Source: Nonomuraea gerenzanensis
Lineage (GTDB): Bacteria; Actinomycetota; Actinomycetes; Streptosporangiales; Streptosporangiaceae
Assembly: GCF_020215645.1 (NCBI RefSeq)
Contig: NZ_CP084058.1
Coordinates: 7,378,001-7,442,000 of the forward strand
Length of the DNA: 64,000 nt
Direction: 5' to 3'
Position 1 is the first letter of the stretch; each line of letters begins with the position of its first letter. Under the pieces are notes generated by a model. It worked only from the letters and a program-made list of their open reading frames with translations, did not search any database and was not told where the DNA came from. The position numbers were made by a program, and so were the translations under genes. Below, one piece after another: positions 8,261-15,283 of the stretch.

Positions 8261-9993
8261 GCTGCCGCCTCCTGTTCCGTGAGCTGCGACAGCACGATCT
8301 CCCTGTACGTCGGGCAGCCGTCCATCAGCTCGCCATGGGTGCCGCTGCCGACGACGCGCCCGTCCTCCAGGACGATGATGCGGTCGGCGTCGCGGATCGT
8401 GCTCACCCGCTGCGCCACGATCACGATCGTGGCCTCGGCGATCTCCTCGGCCAGCGCGGCACGCAGCCGTGCGTCGGTGGCGTAGTCGAGCGCCGAGAAC
8501 GAGTCGTCGAACAAGTAGATCTCCGGCCGGTGCACCAGCGTCCGCGCGATGGCCAGGCGCTGGCGCTGCCCGCCCGAGACGTTCGTGCCGCCCTGGGAGA
8601 TCGGCTCGTCCAGCCCGCCCGGCATCGCCTCGACGAACTCGCGCGCCTGCGCCACCTCCAGCGCCCGCCACAGCTCCTCGTCGGTCGCGTCCGGCCTGCC
8701 GTAACGGAGGTTGGAGGCGACCGTGCCGGTGAACAGGTACGGCGCCTGCGGCACCAGGCCCACCGCGCGGGACAGCGCCGCCTGGTCGAGGTCGCGCACG
8801 TTCACGCCGTCCACCAGCACCTCGCCGGCGGTGGCGTCGAACAGCCGCGGGATCAGGTTGAGCAGCGTCGTCTTGCCGCTGCCGGTGCTCCCGATGATCG
8901 CCGTCGTACGTCCTGGGCGCGCCGCGAAGCTCACCCCGCACAACACCGGCTCCTCCGCACCCGGGTAACGGAAGTCCACCGAGCGCAGCTCCAGCTCACC
9001 GTCGCGGCGCTCCGGCGTGACGGCGGCCACCGGCGGATGCACGGTCGGCTCGGTCGCCAGCACCTCCTCCACGCGCTCGGCGCACACCTCCGCGCGCGGG
9101 ATCATCATGAACATGAACATGGCCATCATCACCGACATGAGGATCTGCATCAGGTAGGAGATGACGGCGGTCAGCGCGCCCACCTCCATGGCCCCGTCGG
9201 CGATGCGGTGGCCGCCGAACCACACCACGGCGACGCTGGAGACGTTCACCACCAGCATGACCGTGGGGAACATCAGCGCCATCAGCCGCCCGACCCGCAG
9301 CGACACCTCGGTCAGCAGGTCGTTGTCGCCGGCGAAGCGCTCGCGCTCGTACCGGTCGCGGACGAAGGCCCTGATGACCCGGATGCCGGTGATCTGCTCG
9401 CGCAGCACCTGGTTGATGCGGTCGATGCGGTCCTGCATCGTACGGAAGAGCGGGCGCATCCGGACCACGATCACCGCCACGATGGCGATCATCACCGGCA
9501 GCGCGACGAGCAGCAGCGACGACAGCGTGACGTCCTGCCGCAACGCCAGCACGATGCCGCCGACGCACATGATCGGCGCGGCCACCATCATCGTGAACGC
9601 CATCAGCACCAGCAGCTGGATCTGCTGCACGTCGTTGGTCGTCCGGGTGATCAGCGACGGCGCGCCGAACCTGCCGACCTCCTGGGCGGAGAAGCCCTGC
9701 ACCCGGTGGAAGATCGCGGCCCGCAGGTCCCTGCCCAGGGCCATCGACGTCCGCGCGCTGTAGTAGACCGCCACGGTCGCGCAGGCGATCTGGACGAGCG
9801 TCACGCCGAGCATCACCAGCCCGACGCGCATGATGTAACCGGTGTCGCCCTTGACGACACCGTCGTCGATGATGTCGGCGTTGAGAGTGGGAAGATAGAG
9901 CGTGGCCAGCGTCTGCACGAACTGGAAGAGCACGACGAGCGCGATCTCTCTCCGGTACGGCCTGAGCTGGACCCGCAGCAGACGGAGCAACAT
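8257..9993 (-). CDS. ABC exporter half-transporter A (TMD-NBD, degenerate-site subunit)
   Basis: The 578-residue protein has six transmembrane helices (about 15-300) and an ATPase domain with Walker A GSTGSGKT (368-375) and canonical signature VSGGQ (472-476). Walker B reads IYLFDD, placing Asp497 where the catalytic Glu belongs. The switch loop reads VAQR, with Gln528 for the usual His. Both changes are hallmarks of the degenerate-site subunit in heterodimeric exporters such as TM287/288 and TmrAB (established knowledge). It starts at ATG 9993, overlapping the TetR stop as ATGA, and ends in a GTGA overlap with subunit B. Confidence 0.93.
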   Translation of the reverse strand: MLLRLLRVQLRPYRREIALVVLFQFVQTLATLYLPTLNADIIDDGVVKGDTGYIMRVGLVMLGVTLVQIACATVAVYYSARTSMALGRDLRAAIFHRVQGFSAQEVGRFGAPSLITRTTNDVQQIQLLVLMAFTMMVAAPIMCVGGIVLALRQDVTLSSLLLVALPVMIAIVAVIVVRMRPLFRTMQDRIDRINQVLREQITGIRVIRAFVRDRYERERFAGDNDLLTEVSLRVGRLMALMFPTVMLVVNVSSVAVVWFGGHRIADGAMEVGALTAVISYLMQILMSVMMAMFMFMMIPRAEVCAERVEEVLATEPTVHPPVAAVTPERRDGELELRSVDFRYPGAEEPVLCGVSFAARPGRTTAIIGSTGSGKTTLLNLIPRLFDATAGEVLVDGVNVRDLDQAALSRAVGLVPQAPYLFTGTVASNLRYGRPDATDEELWRALEVAQAREFVEAMPGGLDEPISQGGTNVSGGQRQRLAIARTLVHRPEIYLFDDSFSALDYATDARLRAALAEEIAEATIVIVAQRVSTIRDADRIIVLEDGRVVGSGTHGELMDGCPTYREIVLSQLTEQEAAA

Positions 9994-10616
9994 CAGCAGG
10001 GGCTCTCTCGGTCGGGGGCGGGTAAGGGCCTGACGAGCAGCCCGTCGAGCAGCACGGAGACGATCTCCTCGTCCTCCATGTCCGCGAAGTCGCCGCCCTG
10101 GTCGAAGACGCGGTGCACGGACACCGCCATCAGCATGAGCAACAGCTGCGCCGCGGCCTCCGGCGAGCGCCGCAGCCGGTCACGATCGGGCTCCATGAGG
10201 GCGGCCAGCGCGAGCATGATCTGGTGCCGGCCCGCCATCATGCGCTGCCCGAACTCGGCGTCCTCGGCCATCAGCTCACGGGGGACGGCGAAGAGGTTGG
10301 CGTTGGCCCGCATCCCGGCCCGGATCTTCGCTACCGCCTCGCACAACCGCTCCCGCAACCCGCCTTGCGTGCCGATCTCCCGCAACGCCTCCACGGCGTT
10401 GCGCGGGTCGAACGCGCTCATCAGCGCCGCACGCAGCAACGACGCCTTGTCGGGGAAGACGCCGAAGATCGTGCCCTCGGCGACGCCCGCCGCCTCGGCT
10501 ATCTGACGGGTGCTCACCGCCGCGCCGTGCTCCCGCAGCAACGGGATCGTGGCGGCGATGAGCGCGGCCCGGCGGTCCTCCGGCGCCATGGCCGGGACCC
10601 TCCGCCTCTTGTTCAT
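9993..10616 (-). CDS. TetR family repressor of the ABC exporter operon
   Basis: The product has a standard N-terminal HTH (AVSTRQIAEAAGVAEGTIFGVFPDKASLL), preceded by a basic MNKRRRV start, and an all-helical C-terminal ligand domain. I choose ATG 10616 (207 aa) rather than the in-frame ATG at 10649. The latter lies inside a palindromic operator flanked by -35 and -10 hexamers, and ATG 10616 sits 7 nt after the -10 box, where a leaderless transcript would begin. The gene is first in an operon with both exporter subunits (ATGA overlap), so it probably represses itself and the exporter until a ligand binds. Confidence 0.9.
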   Translation of the reverse strand: MNKRRRVPAMAPEDRRAALIAATIPLLREHGAAVSTRQIAEAAGVAEGTIFGVFPDKASLLRAALMSAFDPRNAVEALREIGTQGGLRERLCEAVAKIRAGMRANANLFAVPRELMAEDAEFGQRMMAGRHQIMLALAALMEPDRDRLRRSPEAAAQLLLMLMAVSVHRVFDQGGDFADMEDEEIVSVLLDGLLVRPLPAPDRESPC

Positions 10617-10623
10617 GCCAGGA

Positions 10624-10653
10624 AGCGTAATGAGCGAGTACTCACTCATTCAA
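10624..10653 (-). promoter_or_regulatory. promoter with TetR operator between the hexamers
   Basis: On the minus strand, TTGAAT (10648-10653) and TACGCT (10624-10629) are separated by 18 nt. A 22-bp near-perfect palindrome occupies 10629-10650 (half-site AATGAGCGAGT; one mismatch), filling the spacer. A repressor bound here would exclude RNA polymerase. The predicted start of transcription coincides with ATG 10616. Confidence 0.7.
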
Positions 10654-10704
10654 GGGGTTTTATGGTGAAGGCAGTGTGACCCGTTAAGCACGCACAGTAG
10701 TCAT

Positions 10705-13662
10705 ATGCGATGCCACCCCGATGCCGAGCAGCCGCCCGCCTCCCGCCGTACCCGGCTGCGCGCCGCCCCGTACGAACCGGGCGGGCTCCCCATGCCGGGG
10801 ATCATCCTGGCCCGAGCCGGCGAGCAGCTCGAACGCATCCGCGCGGACTGGCGCGAGGCCCGCTACGACCGCTTCCTCCCCGAAGCCCGCCACGCCCTCC
10901 TGCACCGCTACGCCGACGCCCTCACCCGCCTGCTCCCTTCCACCACGGACCTCCCCGCACCGCTCACGGTGGCCGCCCCCTCCACCCCGCCTCCGGCGGC
11001 CGGCCTTCCCACCTCGCTCACGGCGGGCCCCCTTCCCACCTCGCTCACGGCGGGCCCCCTTCCCAGCTCGCTCACGGCGGGCGGCCCTCCCACCCCGGCC
11101 ACCGTCCCGTTCACCGTGGACGACCTCCTCGCCGCCGGCCTCCTCCCCCGGCATCGCCGCCTCGTCACGCTCCTGCTCCACCTCCTGCACGAGCACGGCC
11201 TTGCCGAGCACGAACCCGCCCGCCCCGAGGACCGCTGGCGCCTCGCCGCCCCGGCCGACCCGGACGGCCTCACCCGCGCCCTCCTCCTGCGGCACCCGGC
11301 GTACGTCACCGAAGTGGCGCTCACCACCCGCATGGGACGCCACCTCCCCGCCGTGCTCCGCGGCGAACAGGACCCCCTCGACCTGCTGGAGGACGGGCTC
11401 CTACGGCACCTGTACGACGTCGCCCCGCTGTCCCGCCTCACCAACCGGGTGGCACGAGCCCTCCTCGGCCAGATCGTCGCCGCCTGGCCCGGCGACCGCC
11501 CCCTGCGCATCCTCGAAGTGGGCGCCGGCACCGGCGGCACCACCGCCGCCCTCCTCCCGATCCTCCCGCCCCACCTCACCCACTACACCTTCACCGACCC
11601 CGACCCACTGGCTCTCACCACCGCCCGACGCCGCTTCTCCAACTACGACCTGCCCGCCCACCCCGACCACCCCGACCCCGGCCACCCCGACCCCGGCCAC
11701 CCCGACCCCGGCCACCCCGACCCCGGCCACCAGGGCCCCGACCACCCCGAGCCCGACCACCAGGGCCGCGCCCATCACCACCGGATCGACTACCGGCGAC
11801 TCGACCTCGGCACCGACCCCACAACCCAGGGCCTGACCACCGGCGGCCACGACGTCGTCATCGCCGCCAACTCCCTGCACGCCGCCCAGGACCTGCCCGC
11901 CGCACTCGACCGCGTCCGCAGCCTCCTCGCGCCCGGCGGACACCTGCTCGCCATCGAGACCCACGACCCCGGGCTGCTCCTCGGCGCCTTCGGCCCGCTC
12001 GACCACGCCTGGCCCGCCACCGGCGACCCCCTGCGCCCGCGTACCCGGCTGCTGCGCCGCGAGCAGTGGCCGCCGCTGCTACGCGAATGCGGCTTCACGC
12101 ACGTCACCCAGACCGGCGACAGCACCACCCCTGCCCGGGACGCCTTCTCCATCCTCCTGGCCGCCCGCCCCCGCGCCCGCAACCGAACGCGTCCACTTCC
12201 GGTCGCGTCCGGGGAGACCCGGTGGATCATCGCCGCGGAATCGGAGGACGGCCTGCCGCTGGCCGACGCGGTCGCCGCCCTCCTGTCCGCCCCGGACGGG
12301 GACGTACCAGACGAGCCTGACCCGACCACCAGCACCACCAGCAACGCCGCCACCGCAGCGACCGACAACGCACGGCAGGTGGTCGCGGTGCTCGCCGAAA
12401 ATCAGCCCGGCCGGTGGTGGCAGGAACTCATGTCCGCCCACCCGACCAGCCAGAGGATGGCCGTCACCCTCGTCCCCGCCGAACAGCACCCCCCTCACCC
12501 CGGCGACCAGCCACGCTCAACCACCCTGCGAGCCATCGAACGCGCCTTCACCGAACTCCCCGCCACCGTCAACCGATCCCTGTACGTCATAACCCGCGAC
12601 ACCACCCCAGACCCGGCACCCACCTCCCCCGACCACTCCAGCCTCCACATCGCCCTCCACCCCAGCGAAAACCTCACCGCCGACGCCCACAAACTGGCCC
12701 GCGAACTCCTCACCACCCCGACGGACAACGAAGTCGTCCTGACCCCACGAGGCCGCTTCGTCATCCGCGAACTCCCCCACACCCCCCTCACCCCCCACGC
12801 CCTCGACCACACCACCGAACCGACCTGGACCCCCACCACCCCACCCCCATCCCCCGGCCCCGGCATGGCAGCCGTAGAAGTACGCGCCGCCACCTTGCCG
12901 CACCCCACCCCGTCCGGCGGCTGGTGGTCCTGCGCCGGCGTGGTCACCGCCGTGGGCCCCGGCGTGCCGGCCATCAGACCGGGCGACCACGTGGCGGGCC
13001 TCGCCCAGGGCACCCTCGCCTCCCACGTCCTCACCCAGGCCCGCCTTCTCACCCCCACCTCCCGGAGCATGAGCGACGCGGAAGCCGCCACCACCCCTCT
13101 GCCGCACCTGCACGCCCACCTGGCCCTGACCGTCCAGGCCAAGCTGTCACCCGACGAGACCCTCCTCCTGCACGACGACGCCACCGGCCTCGGCCTGGCG
13201 GCCCTGCGCCACGCCCTGCACTGCGGCGCCCGCGTCATCGCCGCCGCCCGCACCCCGGCCCAGCGCGACCTCCTGCTCACCCTCGGCGCGTGGCGAGTCC
13301 TCGACGCCCTCGCCAGGGACGCCCCCCGACAGGTCCTCCGGTGGACGGACGGCCGGGGCGCCGAGGTCATGGCCGGCCCCGTTCCCCCCGGCTGGGAGCG
13401 GGCACTGAACCCGGACGGGCGTTACGTCGAGCTCGGCGCCGCGGACCCGTCCGACCCTGACGTGTTCGCCGAGGTCATGTCGGGAGCGGCCCGCGATCGG
13501 TGCCTGCCGCTGCCGTTCAGCGCCTACCCCGCGACCCGCGTACGGGAGGCGCTGACGTCCCTGCGGGAAGGCCGGCCCCTCGGCGAGATCGTCCTCTGCT
13601 TCGACCCCCTGGACGGCCATCCCGCCCTCACCGTCCAGCCGGCCACACACCTCAGGACCTGA
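10705..13662 (+). CDS. orphan PKS-like methyltransferase - enoylreductase protein
   Basis: The 985-residue protein reads like a slice of an iterative type I polyketide synthase. A C-methyltransferase domain (about 140-480) carries the SAM motif LEVGAGTGGTT at 270-280, followed by IAANSLHA. A poorly conserved stretch (about 490-720) resembles a structural ketoreductase subdomain. An enoylreductase-like MDR domain (about 725-975) has AGVVTAVGPGV and a weakened NADPH loop, TGLGLAA, at 827-833. There is no ketosynthase, acyltransferase or carrier domain, and no other PKS gene in the window. Two low-complexity inserts occur: LPTSLTAG repeats near 101-125 and HPDPG repeats at 319-343. The usual TAYYAL of the enoylreductase is replaced by HLHAHLAL, so that domain may be inactive. 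The start codon is uncertain. Confidence 0.75.
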   Translation: MRCHPDAEQPPASRRTRLRAAPYEPGGLPMPGIILARAGEQLERIRADWREARYDRFLPEARHALLHRYADALTRLLPSTTDLPAPLTVAAPSTPPPAAGLPTSLTAGPLPTSLTAGPLPSSLTAGGPPTPATVPFTVDDLLAAGLLPRHRRLVTLLLHLLHEHGLAEHEPARPEDRWRLAAPADPDGLTRALLLRHPAYVTEVALTTRMGRHLPAVLRGEQDPLDLLEDGLLRHLYDVAPLSRLTNRVARALLGQIVAAWPGDRPLRILEVGAGTGGTTAALLPILPPHLTHYTFTDPDPLALTTARRRFSNYDLPAHPDHPDPGHPDPGHPDPGHPDPGHQGPDHPEPDHQGRAHHHRIDYRRLDLGTDPTTQGLTTGGHDVVIAANSLHAAQDLPAALDRVRSLLAPGGHLLAIETHDPGLLLGAFGPLDHAWPATGDPLRPRTRLLRREQWPPLLRECGFTHVTQTGDSTTPARDAFSILLAARPRARNRTRPLPVASGETRWIIAAESEDGLPLADAVAALLSAPDGDVPDEPDPTTSTTSNAATAATDNARQVVAVLAENQPGRWWQELMSAHPTSQRMAVTLVPAEQHPPHPGDQPRSTTLRAIERAFTELPATVNRSLYVITRDTTPDPAPTSPDHSSLHIALHPSENLTADAHKLARELLTTPTDNEVVLTPRGRFVIRELPHTPLTPHALDHTTEPTWTPTTPPPSPGPGMAAVEVRAATLPHPTPSGGWWSCAGVVTAVGPGVPAIRPGDHVAGLAQGTLASHVLTQARLLTPTSRSMSDAEAATTPLPHLHAHLALTVQAKLSPDETLLLHDDATGLGLAALRHALHCGARVIAAARTPAQRDLLLTLGAWRVLDALARDAPRQVLRWTDGRGAEVMAGPVPPGWERALNPDGRYVELGAADPSDPDVFAEVMSGAARDRCLPLPFSAYPATRVREALTSLREGRPLGEIVLCFDPLDGHPALTVQPATHLRT

Positions 13663-13799
13663 GCATCGACCGCGGGTGTGCCTCCGGTTCAGCATCCTGG
13701 CCGCGCCCTTTACGTTGTAGATCACATACTTACGGAGGACCCCATCCAGCCGCACCGAGCCGTCTAACATGAACGGAGTTCCTGAGACGAGGGAGGCGT

Positions 13800-14525
13800 G
13801 TGGAGGAGAACGTGCCGCTGGCTCAGCTCACCCGCCGGCTCGAAGAGGTGGTGAGCGAGCTGCGGGGCCTGCCCGTGGACGTCGAACGGCTGGAGGACGG
13901 CGATGACGTCCGGCGCCGGATCCTGGAGGCGGCGTCCTCCGCCCGCGAGGTGCGCGCCATGCATCCCGTGGGCCCGGCCGAGCCGGAGCGGCGCGAGCAC
14001 CTCACCCGGCGCCAGAACCTCGACGCCCTCGAACGCGGCATACGGATGCGCACCATCGTGCACGCCGACGTCCTCGACAACCCGCGCAACGCGGCCAGGA
14101 TCCGGCAGTTGCACGCCGCGGGCGACCTGCACCGGGTGGCGGACGAGCCGATCCAGCAGCTCATCGTCTTCGACCGGACGGTGGCCTTCCTCCAGTTCAC
14201 CCCCGTGGCCTACACTCCCGGGGCGCTGGTGATCAGGCAGCAGAGCCTGATCACCGCACTGATCGGGCTGTTCGAGCAGACGTGGGCGCGGGCGCGCGAG
14301 GTCACGGAGCCGACGCACCGGCTCAGCTCGCGGGAACGGGAGGTGCTCGCGCTGATCGCCCAGGGACGGTCGAACGGTGCGGTCGCCCGGGCGTTGTCGA
14401 TCACTGAGGCGGCCGTGGGGAAGCATGTGGCGAGCGTGTTCGCCAAGCTGGAGATCCCGGCCACGGCCGATGACAACCGGCGGGTGCTGGCGGTGCTCGC
14501 CTACCTGCGGGGGACGGCGAGGTGA
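13800..14525 (+). CDS. LuxR family transcriptional regulator
   Basis: The 241-residue cytosolic protein ends with a clear LuxR-type HTH (RLSSREREVLALIAQGRSN, then ALSITEAAVGKHVASVFAKL). The rest (about 1-170) is a helical/alpha-beta sensor part with an RMRTIVHADVLDN stretch. Such a part is common in stand-alone actinobacterial LuxR proteins related to TrmB-like sensor domains. There is no receiver Asp and no ATPase domain. GTG 13800 follows GGGAGG closely; GTG 13812 is a possible alternative start. Target genes are not evident; the adjacent small membrane protein gene is a candidate. Confidence 0.88.
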   Translation: MEENVPLAQLTRRLEEVVSELRGLPVDVERLEDGDDVRRRILEAASSAREVRAMHPVGPAEPERREHLTRRQNLDALERGIRMRTIVHADVLDNPRNAARIRQLHAAGDLHRVADEPIQQLIVFDRTVAFLQFTPVAYTPGALVIRQQSLITALIGLFEQTWARAREVTEPTHRLSSREREVLALIAQGRSNGAVARALSITEAAVGKHVASVFAKLEIPATADDNRRVLAVLAYLRGTAR

Positions 14526-14649
14526 TCGGCGAGGTGATCGGCGAGCGCCGACGGCCCCTGCCGGCGTGGCGGGGGTAGGGCCAGGCCTACCTCGTACTCG
14601 TCCCAGACCCCGTGTGGTCGCCACCGGGTCAGCTGTTTGAATACTCGGC

Positions 14650-15189
14650 ATGCAACGCATGACTGGACTGCTCATCGGCGCCGTGTTCGGCGCCGTCTTC
14701 GTCTTCGTGAACACGCACGACCCGCTGAACGGCACCGCCGTGCTGCTCTTGAGGGTGGCTGCTGGCCTGGCCGCCGCAGCGGTCCTCGTCATGTGGTTCA
14801 CCACCGTCCGCGGGGAGCGGGAGTCCGGCGGCGCTTCCAAGGGAGCCATGTACGGGCGGGGGTACCTGGCCGTCGTGGCCGCCGAGGCGATCCTGCTGTT
14901 CGGCGGCCTCCGGGTGCTCGGCGCGCTGGAAGCTCCGGAGCAGGCGAACGTGGCGTGGGTGGCGCTCGTGGTCGGGGTGCACTTCGTCGTGCTGGCGCCC
15001 ATCTGGAAGAGCTGGGACATCGCCGTCCCCGGCACCGTGCTCACCCTGCTCGGCGTCGCGGGGCTCGCCCTCGCGCCGACGTCCGTGGCGGCCTGGGTGC
15101 CGTTCCTCAGCGGCGTGTTGTCGGGGATCGTGCTGCTGGCGGCGGCCCTGGCCGTCGGCTGGCGGACCGTGGCAGCACGTACGAACTGA
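14650..15189 (+). CDS. small integral membrane protein, unknown
   Basis: The 179-residue product is hydrophobic, with five to six predicted membrane segments. A hydrophilic loop, TTVRGERESGGASKG, lies near residue 60 and the C-terminus is short and basic. I do not recognise a family. It follows the LuxR regulator by about 120 nt on the same strand. The gene ends two bases before a 15-bp tandem repeat. Confidence 0.7.
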   Translation: MQRMTGLLIGAVFGAVFVFVNTHDPLNGTAVLLLRVAAGLAAAAVLVMWFTTVRGERESGGASKGAMYGRGYLAVVAAEAILLFGGLRVLGALEAPEQANVAWVALVVGVHFVVLAPIWKSWDIAVPGTVLTLLGVAGLALAPTSVAAWVPFLSGVLSGIVLLAAALAVGWRTVAARTN

Positions 15190-15190
15190 C

Positions 15191-15250
15191 GCCCTGACCA
15201 CCCCGGCCCTGACCACCCCGGCCCTGACCACCCCGGCCCTGACCACCCCG
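15191..15250. repeat. four exact 15-bp tandem repeats
   Basis: The unit GCCCTGACCACCCCG is repeated exactly four times between the convergent membrane-protein and DUF4132 genes. No hairpin is formed. It is a likely slippage-variable locus. Confidence 0.95.
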
Positions 15251-15283
15251 CCCGGTCACTCCGACAGCCGCCGACCGCCTCCT

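Noticed and set aside
10617..10649. Longer TetR start at ATG 10649.
   Set aside because: That ATG is inside the operator and between the promoter hexamers, so it would not be on the transcript.
11660..11735. Possible CRISPR-like array from regularly spaced repeats.
   Set aside because: Units are contiguous 15-bp coding repeats without spacers; no cas genes are present in the window.
11615..11824. Glycine/arginine-rich minus-strand frame opposite the HPDPG repeats.
   Set aside because: It is the reverse reading of a 15-bp tandem repeat within the PKS-like gene.
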